From Serratia sp. M24T3 (GTDB lineage Bacteria > Pseudomonadota > Gammaproteobacteria > Enterobacterales > Enterobacteriaceae), in contig NZ_AJHJ01000002.1 in assembly GCF_000257645.1 (NCBI RefSeq), positions 302,912 through 366,911 of the forward strand: a stretch of DNA of 64,000 bases. Direction: 5' to 3'. The notes beneath the pieces were generated by a model. That model was given only the letters and a program-made list of their open reading frames with translations, was not told the origin of the DNA and searched no databases. Position numbers and translations under genes: made by a program. Positions 1-9,835 of this stretch are shown here, in pieces. Within the stretch, counting starts at the first letter, position 1, and each line of letters begins with the position of its first letter.

Positions 1-284
1 ATACGTAGAAATCCGTTCATCCCTCTTGCAACACTTCGGGTACGTTCAAGAGCGGCATCAGACAGTTTTAGTATGATCAGCGCATCCTCATACAGCACTT
101 TTCCGGCTTCAGTCAGTTCAACCCCCCTTGTTAATCGCTTGAGCAACGATGTACCAACTTCATGCTCAAGCCGCTGTATCTGTTGACTTAAAGGGGGCTG
201 TGAAATACCCAGCCTTTCGGCAGCACGCGTAAAATTAGCAGTCTCTGCTACAGCGACAAAGTAGCGCAGATGACGGAGTTCCAT
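1..284 (-). CDS. budR: LysR-family regulator of acetoin genes (partial, runs off window)
   Basis: Only the N-terminal 94 residues lie in the window; the rest continues past position 1. They begin MELRHLRYFVAVAE and form the winged helix-turn-helix of a LysR regulator, with the recognition-helix region reading ISQPPLSQQIQRLE. The gene is divergent from budA with a 102 bp gap, which is the usual position of the activator AlsR/BudR that switches on acetolactate synthase and decarboxylase in response to acetate and acidification. The family assignment comes from the sequence; the BudR identity comes from its place beside budAB. The effector domain is not visible, so the ligand cannot be judged. 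Confidence 0.8.
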   Translation of the reverse strand, partial: MELRHLRYFVAVAETANFTRAAERLGISQPPLSQQIQRLEHEVGTSLLKRLTRGVELTEAGKVLYEDALIILKLSDAALERTRSVARGMNGFLR

Positions 285-386
285 ATTAAAAACGTCTCAA
301 AGTGAACATCTCTTAATATTGGAACTGTAGAAGGAATCGCGTCAACCTTTAGTTAGTCTTATTAATTGATTTTCTGGAGCAGCCAA

Positions 387-1112
387 ATGAAAGAGCTTTC
401 CGTTTCCAATGCCAATACGCTTTATCAAACTTCGCTGATGAGCGCCTTGCTCAGCGGGGTATATGAAGGGGAAACCACCATGGCGCAGCTGCGTGAACAC
501 GGTGATTTTGGGCTAGGAACTTTCAACAAACTTGATGGCGAGTTGATTGCTTTTGACGGCAATATTTTCCAGTTGCGCGGTGATGGCACAGCTCGTCGAG
601 CAAGCCCCGAGCAGAAAACACCGTTCGCCACCATGACATTCTTTAATCCGACTAATGAATATCACATCGACAGTCCGCATACCCGTGAAGAGATCCATAC
701 GCTGATCGACCAGGTCATTAGCCAGAATGCCTTTTGCGCACTGCGAATCAACGGTGAGTTTAGCCGCGTGGATACGCGCACAGTGCCAGAACAGCAGCGC
801 CCTTATAAGCCGATGATGGAAGCGGTAAAACAGCAGCCAACTTTCCATATCAAAAACAGTGTTGGAGTCTTGATAGGCTTTCTTACGCCAGAATATATGC
901 AAGGCATTAATGTTGCCGGTTTCCACGAGCATTTTATCGATCAGGCACGCCATAGTGGCGGACACGTGCTGGATTATCAGGTCGAGCGCGGAACGTTGAC
1001 CTTTGGCACGGTTGATAAACTGGCTATTGATTTTCCTCACGACCAAGATTTCCTCAATGCCAATCTGTCTCCCGAGAATTTGCGGGAAGCGATTCGTGCC
1101 GTAGAAAGCTAA
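387..1112 (+). CDS. budA: alpha-acetolactate decarboxylase
   Basis: Cytoplasmic zinc enzyme that converts (S)-2-acetolactate to acetoin, the second step of the butanediol/acetoin fermentation branch. The 241-residue protein matches the usual family length (about 235-260). It carries the family's N-terminal GNFGLGTF-like segment (here GDFGLGTFNKLDGE) and the metal-binding HEHFIDQARHSGGH region near residues 190-205. I use the ATG at 387 rather than the in-frame TTG at 366, because TGGAG at 375-379 is correctly spaced for 387. It is followed 26 bp later by budB, so the two form an operon under the divergent LysR regulator. No budC (butanediol dehydrogenase) follows. Confidence 0.95.
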   Translation: MKELSVSNANTLYQTSLMSALLSGVYEGETTMAQLREHGDFGLGTFNKLDGELIAFDGNIFQLRGDGTARRASPEQKTPFATMTFFNPTNEYHIDSPHTREEIHTLIDQVISQNAFCALRINGEFSRVDTRTVPEQQRPYKPMMEAVKQQPTFHIKNSVGVLIGFLTPEYMQGINVAGFHEHFIDQARHSGGHVLDYQVERGTLTFGTVDKLAIDFPHDQDFLNANLSPENLREAIRAVES

Positions 1113-1138
1113 CAGCCGCCGGTTAATGGAGCGATAAA

Positions 1139-2824
1139 ATGCATAATTCAGAAAACAGTAATGATAAAAATGAATGGAAATGTGGTGCGGACCTGGTAGT
1201 GGCTCAACTCCAAGCACAGGGCGTTAAACACGTATTCGGCATTCCCGGTGCCAAGATTGACCGTGTTTTCGACTCGCTGGTCGATTCAACCATAGAAACC
1301 GTGGTTGTCCGCCACGAAGCCAATGCCGCCTTTATGGCTGGAGCAGTGGGTCGCCTTACCGGAAAAGCCGGCGTCGCGCTGGTGACCTCGGGACCCGGCT
1401 GTTCCAACCTGATAACCGGCGTCGCCACCGCCAACTCTGAAGGTGATCCCATGGTGGCACTCGGCGGTGCGGTAAAACGGGCCGATCATTTAAAACAGGT
1501 TCACCAGACTATGGACACTGTTGCCATGTTCAGGCCGGTGACCAAGTATTCGGCTGAAGCCATTTCGTCTTCGGCGCTGGCAGAGGTGGTTGCCAACGGC
1601 TTTCGTGCCGCCGAATTTGGTCGCCCCGGTGCAGCATTTATCAGCCTGCCAATGGACCTCATCAATAAGCCGACCCGGGGCAAACTGCTAACCTCCTACT
1701 CGCCGACACTCGGAAGTGCGCCACAGGACGCTATTGTGCAAGTCGCCCGGATGCTGCAAAAGGCGAAAAATCCGGTGTTGCTGCTCGGCCTGATGGCCAG
1801 TCAACCGCGCAATGCCGAGGCCATTCGTCGACTGCTGAAAAAGAGCAACCTGCCGGTTACCAGCACCTATCAGGCGGCAGGCGTTATCGATCAGGATGCT
1901 TTCCACCGCTTCGCCGGTCGCGTTGGTTTATTCAATAATCAGGCCGGAGATCGCCTGCTGCGTAACGCGGATCTCGTCATTACTATCGGCTACAGCCCGG
2001 TGGAATACGAACCTGCGCAGTGGAGTAACGGTACTGCCGAACTGGTGCATATTGATGTCACCCCCGCTGAAACCGATAGCGAATACCAGCCAGAGATCGA
2101 GCTGGTGGGCGATATTGCCGACACGATTGATTTGCTCGGCGATCGTGTCGCGCAGCAGATTGTGCTCAGCCCGGCAGCGATTGATATTCTCGAAGAACGT
2201 CGCCTGCAGCGCCAACTGCTGGACCAAAAGGGCCGCAGCCTGAATCAGTTTGCGATTCATCCCCTGCGTTTGGTTCGCGCGATGCAGGACATTGTTAACA
2301 GCGATGTCACCCTGTGCGTGGATATGGGCAGTTTCCATATCTGGATTGCCCGCTATTTGTATAGCTTTCGCGCGCGTCAAGTGCTGATTTCCAACGGCCA
2401 GCAGACCATGGGTGTTGCTCTGCCGTGGGCTATCGGCGCGGCGCTGGTCGAGCCGGGTCGGAAAGTGGTTTCTGTCTCGGGTGATGGCGGTTTTATGCAA
2501 TCAAGCATGGAGCTGGAAACCGCGGTGCGGTTGGGCATTAATATGCTGCATATTATTTGGGTCGACCAGGCTTATAACATGGTGGCGATTCAGGAGGAGA
2601 AAAAGTATCGGCGCACGTCAGGCATCCAGTTTGGCCCGATTGATTTTAAAGCCTACGCTGACGCCTTTGGTGCTAAAGGTTTCGCCGTGACATCTGCTGA
2701 TACGCTGGAGCAGACCCTGCACGCGGCGATGGACGTTCAGGGACCCGCCGTGGTGGCCATTCCGGTAGATTACAGTGACAACGCGTTGTTGATGAGTCAG
2801 CTAAATATGAGCGAAATTTTCTAA
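1139..2824 (+). CDS. budB: acetolactate synthase, catabolic
   Basis: Thiamine-diphosphate enzyme that condenses two pyruvates to 2-acetolactate plus CO2 for acetoin production. The 561 residues cover all three TPP-enzyme domains. The catalytic glutamate lies in [16 protein letters not shown] (about E60), the central domain contains the GLFNNQAGD segment, and the TPP-binding GDGGF motif is near residue 447 with its downstream asparagine. The sequence closely follows Klebsiella BudB as I remember it and lacks the FAD-dependence signature of anabolic IlvB enzymes. It forms an operon with budA. Its stop codon overlaps by 4 bp the end of the convergent regulator gene, leaving no room for a terminator between them. 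Confidence 0.96.
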   Translation: MHNSENSNDKNEWKCGADLVVAQLQAQGVKHVFGIPGAKIDRVFDSLVDSTIETVVVRHEANAAFMAGAVGRLTGKAGVALVTSGPGCSNLITGVATANSEGDPMVALGGAVKRADHLKQVHQTMDTVAMFRPVTKYSAEAISSSALAEVVANGFRAAEFGRPGAAFISLPMDLINKPTRGKLLTSYSPTLGSAPQDAIVQVARMLQKAKNPVLLLGLMASQPRNAEAIRRLLKKSNLPVTSTYQAAGVIDQDAFHRFAGRVGLFNNQAGDRLLRNADLVITIGYSPVEYEPAQWSNGTAELVHIDVTPAETDSEYQPEIELVGDIADTIDLLGDRVAQQIVLSPAAIDILEERRLQRQLLDQKGRSLNQFAIHPLRLVRAMQDIVNSDVTLCVDMGSFHIWIARYLYSFRARQVLISNGQQTMGVALPWAIGAALVEPGRKVVSVSGDGGFMQSSMELETAVRLGINMLHIIWVDQAYNMVAIQEEKKYRRTSGIQFGPIDFKAYADAFGAKGFAVTSADTLEQTLHAAMDVQGPAVVAIPVDYSDNALLMSQLNMSEIF

Positions 2825-4041
2825 CTTATTGTTCCTTGAGCTCGTATGGCCTCAATGAGCGCGCTGGCAGCAGGCGACAGCAGACTGCCAGCGCGGAAAG
2901 TGATACCAATCGGGCGTTGGGTATCGGCCAAATCTACGTTAAGGCTGACCAACTCGCCGTTGTCCAACTCATGCTGCAACTGCCTGGCGGATACTGCCGC
3001 CAGCATGTCGGAGTCCAGTAATAATCCGCGCACAATCGCCAAATCACCGCTTTCGACTACCGGGTCGGGAGGCGGAATATTCACTGATTCAAAGCTGCTT
3101 TCCAGCAACTTTCTGGCCGGAGTTTCCGAACGCGGTAACACCCATCGCGCGCTGCGTAAATCTTGCGGAGAAATCACCGTATCGCTCAACGGATGACCGC
3201 GACGGGCAACAATTACCATTTTTTCTGTAAACAGAGTCTCACTGACCATATCGGCGGCGTAATCACTGGTTCGCAGCGCACCGACGATAAAATCTACCTC
3301 CCCGGATCTCAGCTCTGAGGCCAGTGTCACAAATGCGCTCTCGTTGGTAATAATCTTGATGCCAGCGTATTTGGCGGTAACGGCCAAAATCGCCTGCGGT
3401 AACAGCTTCGTCCGGCTCAGCGGCAAAGCGCCAATTTGTACCGTCCCCACCAGCACCCCTTGTCTGGCGGCAATGTCCGCCGGAATGTGCCGCAATTCAT
3501 TAAGCGCGCGGCGGATGTTTGGCACAATTTCCTGACCCGCGAGGCTGGGGATCATTCCCTGTGGCGTGCGCTCGAGCAAAGCGAGATCGGCACCGTTTTC
3601 CAGCACTTTGAGAGCGGCAGAAACGGCAGGTTGGCTCAAGCCGAGCAGCGTGGCCACCGTTTGCATATGGCGGGTCTTGCACAAAGCGATAAAAATCTGC
3701 AATCGCCGCACGTTAAACAAATAAAGAGGTTCGGTGAGTGCTCGATTGTGCGCGATTTTCCCCTGCAATCGCGCCAGCAGCTCAGCGGTTTCATGCAGGT
3801 CGGCAATAGCCCTTCGCGCACGCGGCAGAATGCACTTACCGTAGTCGGTCAACAGCATGCCGTTGGCGTGACGTTCAAACAGCGGCACCGATAAATGTTC
3901 TTCGAGATCGCGTATCGAGCGGGTGATGGCCGACTGAGTACGGAATAGCTCATCCGCAGCGCGCGAGACACTTCCCTGATCGACAACCTGACAAAAAGCC
4001 CGAATTTGCATCAGGTTACATAACCCCTTCTCGTCGTTCAT
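2821..4041 (-). CDS. LysR-type regulator with two tandem HTH domains (GalR-like)
   Basis: A 406-residue regulator, about 100 residues longer than a normal LysR protein. Two LysR winged-helix domains are visible. The first spans roughly residues 10-77 ([20 protein letters not shown]) and the second about 108-183 ([19 protein letters not shown]). A single LysR substrate-binding domain follows from about 195 to the end. The gene is divergent from the galBCD module with about 170 bp between starts, so it most likely controls that module in response to an aromatic-derived acid. Pseudomonas gallate clusters carry a LysR regulator called GalR; I recall long regulators of this kind there but cannot check. 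Confidence is high for the family and moderate for the target. Confidence 0.85.
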   Translation of the reverse strand: MNDEKGLCNLMQIRAFCQVVDQGSVSRAADELFRTQSAITRSIRDLEEHLSVPLFERHANGMLLTDYGKCILPRARRAIADLHETAELLARLQGKIAHNRALTEPLYLFNVRRLQIFIALCKTRHMQTVATLLGLSQPAVSAALKVLENGADLALLERTPQGMIPSLAGQEIVPNIRRALNELRHIPADIAARQGVLVGTVQIGALPLSRTKLLPQAILAVTAKYAGIKIITNESAFVTLASELRSGEVDFIVGALRTSDYAADMVSETLFTEKMVIVARRGHPLSDTVISPQDLRSARWVLPRSETPARKLLESSFESVNIPPPDPVVESGDLAIVRGLLLDSDMLAAVSARQLQHELDNGELVSLNVDLADTQRPIGITFRAGSLLSPAASALIEAIRAQGTIS

Positions 4042-4213
4042 CCCCTTCTCCCGATTGTGTTTTTTTTGTGACTTTACTCAGCAATATAAATAAAACGCAT
4101 ACCTGCTGCAATCAAATGAATTACCTGTGACCCACGCCGACTGACAGCATAGAAATCAGACCACGCGGAAGCGTCAGGCACTTTCAAATGAAAAATCTAT
4201 GAGGAATATGCAG

Positions 4214-4969
4214 ATGAGCAATGCCAATAACAATGCAGCAAATCCTGCCAAAACTGCGCTGGTTGTTAGCGCCCACTCGGCCGACTTTGTATGGCGTGCG
4301 GGCGGTGCCATCGCGCAGCACACTCAGTTAGGCTATAAGGTTCACATTGTTTGCCTGTCATTCGGTGAGCGCGGTGAGTCTGCCAAACTTTGGCGCAAGG
4401 GTGAGATGACCGAAGAAAGAGTTAAAGCTTCGCGTCGTGAAGAAGCCATGGCGGCAGCTGAAATCCTTGGCGCCAGCGTTGAGTTCTTTGATATGGGCGA
4501 TTACCCGCTGCGCGCCACCAAAGACGATCTGTTCCGCCTGGCTGACGTTTACCGCCGTATTCAGCCACACTTCGTGCTGACCCATTCCCTAAAAGATCCT
4601 TATAACTACGATCATCCGATGGCGACCAATCTGGCGCAGGAGGCACGTATTATTGCTCAGGCCGAGGGCTACAAGCCGGGCGAGCCAATCGTTGCTGCAC
4701 CGCCGGTTTACTGCTTTGAGCCGCACCAACCAGAACAATGCGAGTGGAAACCCGACGTGCTGCTGGATATCACCGACGTGTGGGACAAGAAATACGCCGC
4801 AATCCAATGCATGGCCGGTCAGGAACACTTGTGGGAATACTACACTCGCGTTGCCCAGCAGCGTGGCGTGCAGGCGAAAAGAAACGTGGGTATCACAACC
4901 AGCAAAAATATCGTTTACGGCGAAGGTTATCAGAGCATCTTCCCACGGGTGACAGGAGAGCTGGCATGA
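4214..4969 (+). CDS. galB: 4-oxalomesaconate hydratase, LmbE/PIG-L fold
   Basis: Predicted to hydrate the enol form of 4-oxalomesaconate to 4-carboxy-4-hydroxy-2-oxoadipate (CHA), a step shared by gallate and protocatechuate 4,5-cleavage. The protein has the zinc-binding LmbE/PIG-L start ([15 protein letters not shown], where the canonical motif is AHPDDE), then [13 protein letters not shown], and a DHPMAT histidine segment. It closely resembles Pseudomonas putida GalB, which differs from the amidohydrolase-type LigJ hydratase. I choose the ATG at 4214 because GAGGAA at 4201-4206 is spaced correctly; upstream in-frame ATGs at 4199 and 4208 are possible. Its stop overlaps the galC start by 4 bp (ATGA), indicating translational coupling. 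Confidence 0.9.
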   Translation: MSNANNNAANPAKTALVVSAHSADFVWRAGGAIAQHTQLGYKVHIVCLSFGERGESAKLWRKGEMTEERVKASRREEAMAAAEILGASVEFFDMGDYPLRATKDDLFRLADVYRRIQPHFVLTHSLKDPYNYDHPMATNLAQEARIIAQAEGYKPGEPIVAAPPVYCFEPHQPEQCEWKPDVLLDITDVWDKKYAAIQCMAGQEHLWEYYTRVAQQRGVQAKRNVGITTSKNIVYGEGYQSIFPRVTGELA

Positions 4970-5724
4970 GCAACTACCAAGGTCTGATCCTCGGCAAAAA
5001 AGGCGTGGTGGTGCGTAATATTCCTCGCGCCGAGCAACAACAGGTCGCGGCGTTGGCCGCCTTTGGCGTGGCAACCGTGCATGAAGCTCAGGGTCGTAAA
5101 GGGCTGCTTTCTCCGGCTATTCGCCCTATCCAAAAAGATGTGGCGATTTCCGGCAGCGCGGTAACCGTGCTGGTGGCACCGGGCGATAACTGGATGTTCC
5201 ACGTTGCGGTGGAACAGTGTAAACCGGGCGATATTCTGGTGGTTGCGCCAACCTCCCCGTGCGGCGACGGTTATTTTGGCGATCTGTTGGCGACATCGTT
5301 AAAAGCGCGCGGCGTAATTGGCCTGGTCGCTGACGTTGGCGTCCGTGATACTCGCACTTTACGCGAGATGGGTTTCGCGGTGTGGTCACACGCGGTGTAC
5401 GCACAGGGCACGGTAAAAGAAACGCTGGGTTCGGTGAATATTCCCGTGCTCTGCGCCGGGCAGATTGTTTATCCGGGCGATGCGATCGTCGCTGATGATG
5501 ATGGCGTAGTGGTGGTTCGACGTGAAGAAGTGGCGCAAGTTGCCGAAGCCAGCCGTCAACGCGAGGCGTTGGAAGAGAGTAAACGCGCACGCATGGCCGA
5601 CGGCGAATTAGGCCTCGATATCTATAACATGCGTCCAACCCTCGAGAAGAAAGGCCTGACTTATTATACCGACGTCGAAGAACTTGCCGACGCTGTAGGA
5701 CAGGAAAATTCGCTTAAGCGTTGA
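4966..5724 (+). CDS. galC: 4-carboxy-4-hydroxy-2-oxoadipate aldolase, RraA-like
   Basis: Class II, divalent-metal aldolase of the HMG/CHA family that splits CHA into pyruvate and oxaloacetate. The 252-residue protein shows the family core, including a glycine-rich [17 protein letters not shown] segment and the [10 protein letters not shown] stretch holding the conserved Arg-Asp pair that binds pyruvate and metal. The C-terminal extension beyond the RraA core (about residue 195 on) is typical of the aldolase rather than of the RNase E inhibitor RraA. The start is set by the ATGA overlap with galB and by AGGAGAG at 4954-4960. It is the middle gene of the three-gene module. Confidence 0.9.
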   Translation: MSNYQGLILGKKGVVVRNIPRAEQQQVAALAAFGVATVHEAQGRKGLLSPAIRPIQKDVAISGSAVTVLVAPGDNWMFHVAVEQCKPGDILVVAPTSPCGDGYFGDLLATSLKARGVIGLVADVGVRDTRTLREMGFAVWSHAVYAQGTVKETLGSVNIPVLCAGQIVYPGDAIVADDDGVVVVRREEVAQVAEASRQREALEESKRARMADGELGLDIYNMRPTLEKKGLTYYTDVEELADAVGQENSLKR

Positions 5725-5733
5725 GGAGGTTCT

Positions 5734-6849
5734 ATGCTGCAAACCCGAATTCCCTGCGTGCTGATGCGCGGTGGAACCTCAAAGGGCGCGTTCTTTTTAG
5801 CCGATGATTTACCTGAAGACAACGAGCTTCGCGATCGTGTGCTGCTGGCGGTAATGGGCTCGCCAGATCCGCGGCAGATAGACGGCGTGGGTGGCGCAGA
5901 TCCGCTGACCAGCAAAGTCGCGATTATCCGCCCCTCTGCTCGCAATGACGCTGATGTCGATTATCTTTTTGCGCAGGTGAATGTCGATAAAGCCGTGGTG
6001 GATTACGGGCAAAACTGCGGCAATATTCTGGCAGCCGTCGGCCCTTTTGCTATCGAGCAAGGTTTGATTAGCGCGGCAGATGGCCTGACTCCGGTACGAA
6101 TTTTTATGGAAAATACCGGGCAGATAGCCATTGCTCACGTGCCGACGCCGCAGGGCCAGGTTGAGTATGAAGGCAGCCTGAAGATAGACGGCGTGCCGGG
6201 CAGCGCAAGCGAAATCATGATCGAGTTCGCTGATATTGCCGGATCAAGCTGTGGCTCGCTGCTGCCGACGGGCAAAGTGATCGACACGTTTGACGGCATT
6301 GAAGTGACCTGCATTGATAACGGCATGCCGGTGGTGCTGTTACGCGCCGCCGATGTGGGGCGCAGCGGGTATGAAACGCGACAGCAGCTCGACGATGATT
6401 CCGAACTCAAGGCCAGACTGGAATCAATACGTTTACAGGCGGGTCCGAAGATGAATCTCGGTGATGTCTCGCAGCGCACAGTGCCAAAAATGACATTGGT
6501 TGCGGAAGCTCGTGACGGCGGTTCCATCTCCAGCCGCACCTTTATTCCACACCGCTGCCACGCGTCAATTGGCGTACTCGGGGCCGTTAGCGTGGCTAGC
6601 GCCTGCCTGCTGCCCGGTTCTGTTACTGAAGGATTGGCCAACACACCAGCGGGCGATCGCCCACGCATTAGCGTCGAACATCCAAGCGGTGAATTCAGCG
6701 TTGAGTTGCACGTAAATATCGCGGCTAAAGGGGCCGAAAGGCTAGCCGGATGCGGCCTGTTGCGCACTGCGCGGTTGCTGTTTGAAGGCCGCGTAGCCAT
6801 CCCCGGCAGCCTGTGGCAAGGGAAAGAGCCCACCGAAAATCGTCGATAA
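5734..6849 (+). CDS. galD: 4-oxalomesaconate tautomerase, PrpF family
   Basis: Isomerase predicted to interconvert the keto and enol forms of 4-oxalomesaconate, feeding GalB. The 371-residue protein opens with the PrpF-family signature IPCVLMRGGTSKGAFF and carries the second-domain glycine/cysteine loop NCGNILAAVGPFAIE, consistent with the two-domain diaminopimelate-epimerase-like fold. It begins 9 bp after galC behind a good TGAGGAGG site, so it is co-transcribed. PrpF also acts on 2-methylaconitate, so the family alone does not fix the substrate; the galB-galC neighbours do. A hairpin at 6872-6896 separates it from the convergent ddp operon. Confidence 0.88.
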   Translation: MLQTRIPCVLMRGGTSKGAFFLADDLPEDNELRDRVLLAVMGSPDPRQIDGVGGADPLTSKVAIIRPSARNDADVDYLFAQVNVDKAVVDYGQNCGNILAAVGPFAIEQGLISAADGLTPVRIFMENTGQIAIAHVPTPQGQVEYEGSLKIDGVPGSASEIMIEFADIAGSSCGSLLPTGKVIDTFDGIEVTCIDNGMPVVLLRAADVGRSGYETRQQLDDDSELKARLESIRLQAGPKMNLGDVSQRTVPKMTLVAEARDGGSISSRTFIPHRCHASIGVLGAVSVASACLLPGSVTEGLANTPAGDRPRISVEHPSGEFSVELHVNIAAKGAERLAGCGLLRTARLLFEGRVAIPGSLWQGKEPTENRR

Positions 6850-6871
6850 CTCTAAAATAAGTCAACCCTCT

Positions 6872-6900
6872 GGCTCTCTCTGTTATAGGGAGAGCCTCTC
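6872..6900 (+). terminator. hairpin between galD and ddpF
   Basis: GGCTCTC (6872-6878) pairs with GAGAGCC (6890-6896), and two further pairs, one of them G-U, extend the stem to 9 bp over a 7-nt loop. It lies between two convergent genes and could end transcription from both sides. The following tract (TCTCTTATG) is only moderately T-rich, so this is a probable rather than certain intrinsic terminator. Confidence 0.5.
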
Positions 6901-6945
6901 TTATGAAGACTCCTCACATAATTTTCACTTCGATGAGTTATCGTT

Positions 6946-7890
6946 TCAGGTTACCCGATGACACCGAACTGCCAGGCCCGAAAGATTAACGCGTAAATCC
7001 TGCGGCATCTGGCATCCATTGCCAGCATAAGGGCAGCGCTCACGGAAATAACAGCCCTGCGGCAAGTTGCGATTGCTGGGTAATTCCCCTTTTCTGTCTT
7101 CCTGCCCATCATCCAGCGAGCGCCCCGCCTGCGGTACAGAGTCGAGCAGCAGTTTGGTGTACGGATGCTGCGGACGAGTCAGCACTTTTTCCGCCGGTCC
7201 CAGCTCGACGATTTGCCCCAGATACATCACCGCCACGCGGTCGCTCATATGGCGCACCACGGAAACATTGTGCGAAATCAGCACAAAAGTGAGATTCCGC
7301 TGGCGCTGTAACTCCACCAGAAGGTTAAGAATTTGCGCCTGCACCGAGATATCCAGCGCTGAGGTCGGCTCATCCAGCACAATAATATCCGGCTCGGAAG
7401 ACAGCGCACGCGCGATAGAAATACGCTGGCGCTGACCACCGGAAAACTCATGCGGCAGACGATCGAGATACTCTTTCCGGATCCCCACCTGCTCCGCCAG
7501 TTCCTCAGCCAATTTACGACGTTCGCTGGCTGGATTGTGTTTCTGCACGTACACCGGCTCGGTGATAATGCGCCACACCGGCAAACGCGGGTCCAGCGAT
7601 GACTGCGGATCCTGAAACACCATTTGCATGCCGGAACCAAACCAGGAACCGTCGGAACGAGCGCGCAAGAGCTGCCCGCTGCTGGGTTTTTGCAGCCCCA
7701 TCAACAGCTGTGCCAACGTGCTTTTGCCGCAGCCCGATTCGCCAACGATGCCCAGCGTTTCGCCACGCATGATATTTAAATCCAACCCGTTCAGCGCATG
7801 CACGTAACCCTTCGGCTTACCGAGCCAGTTAAATTTCGCGGCAAAACGAACGCGAATATCCTGTAGTTCAATCAATGCATCTTGATTCAT
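6946..7890 (-). CDS. ddpF: dipeptide ABC transporter ATP-binding protein DdpF
   Basis: Second ATPase subunit of the D-Ala-D-Ala dipeptide importer, acting at the inner face of the cytoplasmic membrane with DdpD. It has a Walker A GESGCGKST, the signature FSGGQRQRISIARAL, a Walker B IIVLDEPTSALD, and the C-terminal oligopeptide-type extension with conserved cysteines (QGCYFRERCPYAG). I set the start at the ATG at 7890, which gives 314 residues and overlaps the ddpD stop as TGATG; an upstream in-frame extension to 7998 lies inside ddpD. It is the last gene of the operon. Confidence 0.93.
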   Translation of the reverse strand: MNQDALIELQDIRVRFAAKFNWLGKPKGYVHALNGLDLNIMRGETLGIVGESGCGKSTLAQLLMGLQKPSSGQLLRARSDGSWFGSGMQMVFQDPQSSLDPRLPVWRIITEPVYVQKHNPASERRKLAEELAEQVGIRKEYLDRLPHEFSGGQRQRISIARALSSEPDIIVLDEPTSALDISVQAQILNLLVELQRQRNLTFVLISHNVSVVRHMSDRVAVMYLGQIVELGPAEKVLTRPQHPYTKLLLDSVPQAGRSLDDGQEDRKGELPSNRNLPQGCYFRERCPYAGNGCQMPQDLRVNLSGLAVRCHRVT

Positions 7891-8921
7891 CAGATTGGCT
7901 CCTGAAGGGTAATCGATTCTATTCGTTGCGGATGCCAACACGCGACCTGTTGCTGCGAGCGGCCGTCCAGCGCGGCAAGTTTGGGTGACTGTGCGCACTG
8001 GCTATCGCCGTGACTACAGCGCCCGCGAAAGGCACAGCCGCCGGGAAGTTTCGCCAGATTCGGCACCGTGCCGGGGATAGCCTTCAGCAAGCTGCGAGGC
8101 TCGCCGTTTTCAGGCGCAGCCTGTAGTAACCCGATGGAATAAGGATGCGCCGGGCTTTCAATAACCTCCGCCGTATTACCGCTTTCGATAACGTGACCGG
8201 CGTACATTACATACACCCGGTCGCAAAGCTGGGACACCACCGCCATATCGTGAGTAATAAACAGCACTGCCGTGCCGCTAGATTTGGCTTTACGTCGCAA
8301 CAGCCTTAGAACCTGACGCTGCACGGTGACGTCCAGTGCGGTTGTCGGCTCATCGGCAATGATCAATTCCGGCTCGCAGGAAAACGCCATCGCAATCAAC
8401 ACGCGTTGGCGCATACCGCCGGAAAGCTCAAACGGATAGCGCCCCATGACCTGCTCGGCGTCGCCAATTTGCATCTCCTGCAACAGTCCGATGGCCTTTT
8501 TGAAAGCGGCCTGACGACTGATTTTTTGATGCAGACAGATAACCTCACACATCTGCCTGCCGATTTTTCGCGTCGGATTCAGGGCGTTCATTGGCTCCTG
8601 AAAAATCATTGCCACGCGAGCTCCGCGCAGTTGGCGCATCTGTTTATCGCTGGCGGTAATCACATCGGTTCCCAGCAGCTTCAGTTCGCCCGATTTAATG
8701 CTAAAGCTGTCCTGTGGCAACAGTCGCATCGACATCATTGCAGTCACAGACTTTCCAGAACCGGATTCGCCCACCACGCCAACAATTTCACCAGCATTCA
8801 CTTTTAAAGAGACATTATTCAGCGCGCTGATTTCTGCTCCGTACACTGGAAAAACCAGTTTCAGACTATTTATCTCCAGCACCGGCTGCTGGGGAGATCC
8901 TGCTAGAATTTCTGCCATCAT
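7890..8921 (-). CDS. ddpD: dipeptide ABC transporter ATP-binding protein DdpD
   Basis: First ATPase subunit of the D-Ala-D-Ala importer. It shows Walker [10 protein letters not shown], the signature [15 protein letters not shown], Walker [14 protein letters not shown], and the oligopeptide-family C-terminal cysteine motif ([16 protein letters not shown]). The ATG at 8921 overlaps the ddpC stop (TGATG) and follows an AGAGGG ribosome site; a second ATG follows directly at 8918, and a TTG at 8924 is unlikely. About 343 residues, normal for DppD/DdpD. Confidence 0.93.
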   Translation of the reverse strand: MMAEILAGSPQQPVLEINSLKLVFPVYGAEISALNNVSLKVNAGEIVGVVGESGSGKSVTAMMSMRLLPQDSFSIKSGELKLLGTDVITASDKQMRQLRGARVAMIFQEPMNALNPTRKIGRQMCEVICLHQKISRQAAFKKAIGLLQEMQIGDAEQVMGRYPFELSGGMRQRVLIAMAFSCEPELIIADEPTTALDVTVQRQVLRLLRRKAKSSGTAVLFITHDMAVVSQLCDRVYVMYAGHVIESGNTAEVIESPAHPYSIGLLQAAPENGEPRSLLKAIPGTVPNLAKLPGGCAFRGRCSHGDSQCAQSPKLAALDGRSQQQVACWHPQRIESITLQEPI

Positions 8922-9832
8922 CAACGCCCTCTGCTTTTCGGATCGAGCAGGTCGCGCAGACCGTCGCCGAACAAGTTAAAACCGGTGGCGGTGATCAAAA
9001 TCGCCATGCCCGGGAAGGCGGAATACCACCATTGATCGAGAATATAGTTGCGACCGTTGGAGACCATCGCACCCCACTCCGCGGTCGGCTGCTGCGCGCC
9101 AAGACCAATGAATCCCAGAGTCGCAGCCATCAGAATTGACGTGCCGATATCGAGAGAGGCCTGCACCACCAGCGGCGGCAGGACATTACGCAGTACGTGC
9201 CAAGTAATCAGATGCCAGCGCGACGCGCCAAAGGTGCGAGTGGCCTGCATATAAGCCTGATGACGCAGCATCAGCGTTTGCCCCCGCGCCAGGCGGACAT
9301 AAAACGGAATGCGCACAATGGCTATCGCCAGCATGGCGTTAAACAGGCTCGGACCCAGCGCGGCGGCCAACGCCATCGTCAGCACCAGCGAGGGCACAGA
9401 CAGCATAATGTCCATGCAGCGCATGATAAGCGCATCCACCAGACCGCCCATCACGCCGGAGAAACAGCCAAGCAGCGAGCCAATGCTGCCCGCGAGGATA
9501 ACCACTGCCAGCCCGGCAGTGACCGACTGCTGACTACCGATTAATACGCGGCTAAACAAATCTCGCCCGACTTCATCGGTGCCAAACCAGTGCGCCGCCG
9601 AGGGAGCCTGCAAACGCGCCGTCAGGTCTATCGCGTTGGGGTCGTGCGGCACCAGCCACGGCGAAAAGATCATAAGAAAAACCACAATCAGCATGATCGC
9701 CAAACCTAATACCGTCAGCGGACTGCGCCCCAACTGGTGGGCAGTCTTACGCCACGAGGCAAAGCGCGGCTTGACCTCCGGCGGTACAATATCGGCGCGA
9801 CTGCTGTCGACACCTGGTTCAATCAAAGACAT
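8921..9832 (-). CDS. ddpC: dipeptide ABC transporter permease DdpC
   Basis: Inner-membrane permease of the BPD type, 303 residues. It has an N-terminal cytoplasmic segment, a first membrane helix near residues 38-58 (LTVLGLAIMLIVVFLMIFSPWLV), the family's HWFGTDEVGRDLFSRVL motif after it, and the permease EAA-like loop near TRTFGASRWHLITWHVL. It pairs with DdpB to form the membrane channel. Its gene ends overlapping ddpD, and the start lies 3 bp after the ddpB stop, so all five transporter genes are tightly coupled. Confidence 0.93.
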   Translation of the reverse strand: MSLIEPGVDSSRADIVPPEVKPRFASWRKTAHQLGRSPLTVLGLAIMLIVVFLMIFSPWLVPHDPNAIDLTARLQAPSAAHWFGTDEVGRDLFSRVLIGSQQSVTAGLAVVILAGSIGSLLGCFSGVMGGLVDALIMRCMDIMLSVPSLVLTMALAAALGPSLFNAMLAIAIVRIPFYVRLARGQTLMLRHQAYMQATRTFGASRWHLITWHVLRNVLPPLVVQASLDIGTSILMAATLGFIGLGAQQPTAEWGAMVSNGRNYILDQWWYSAFPGMAILITATGFNLFGDGLRDLLDPKSRGR

Positions 9833-9835
9833 CGT

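Noticed and set aside
513..1217. Long minus-strand open frame opposite budA
   Set aside because: It is the mirror of a clear budA gene and shows no family pattern.
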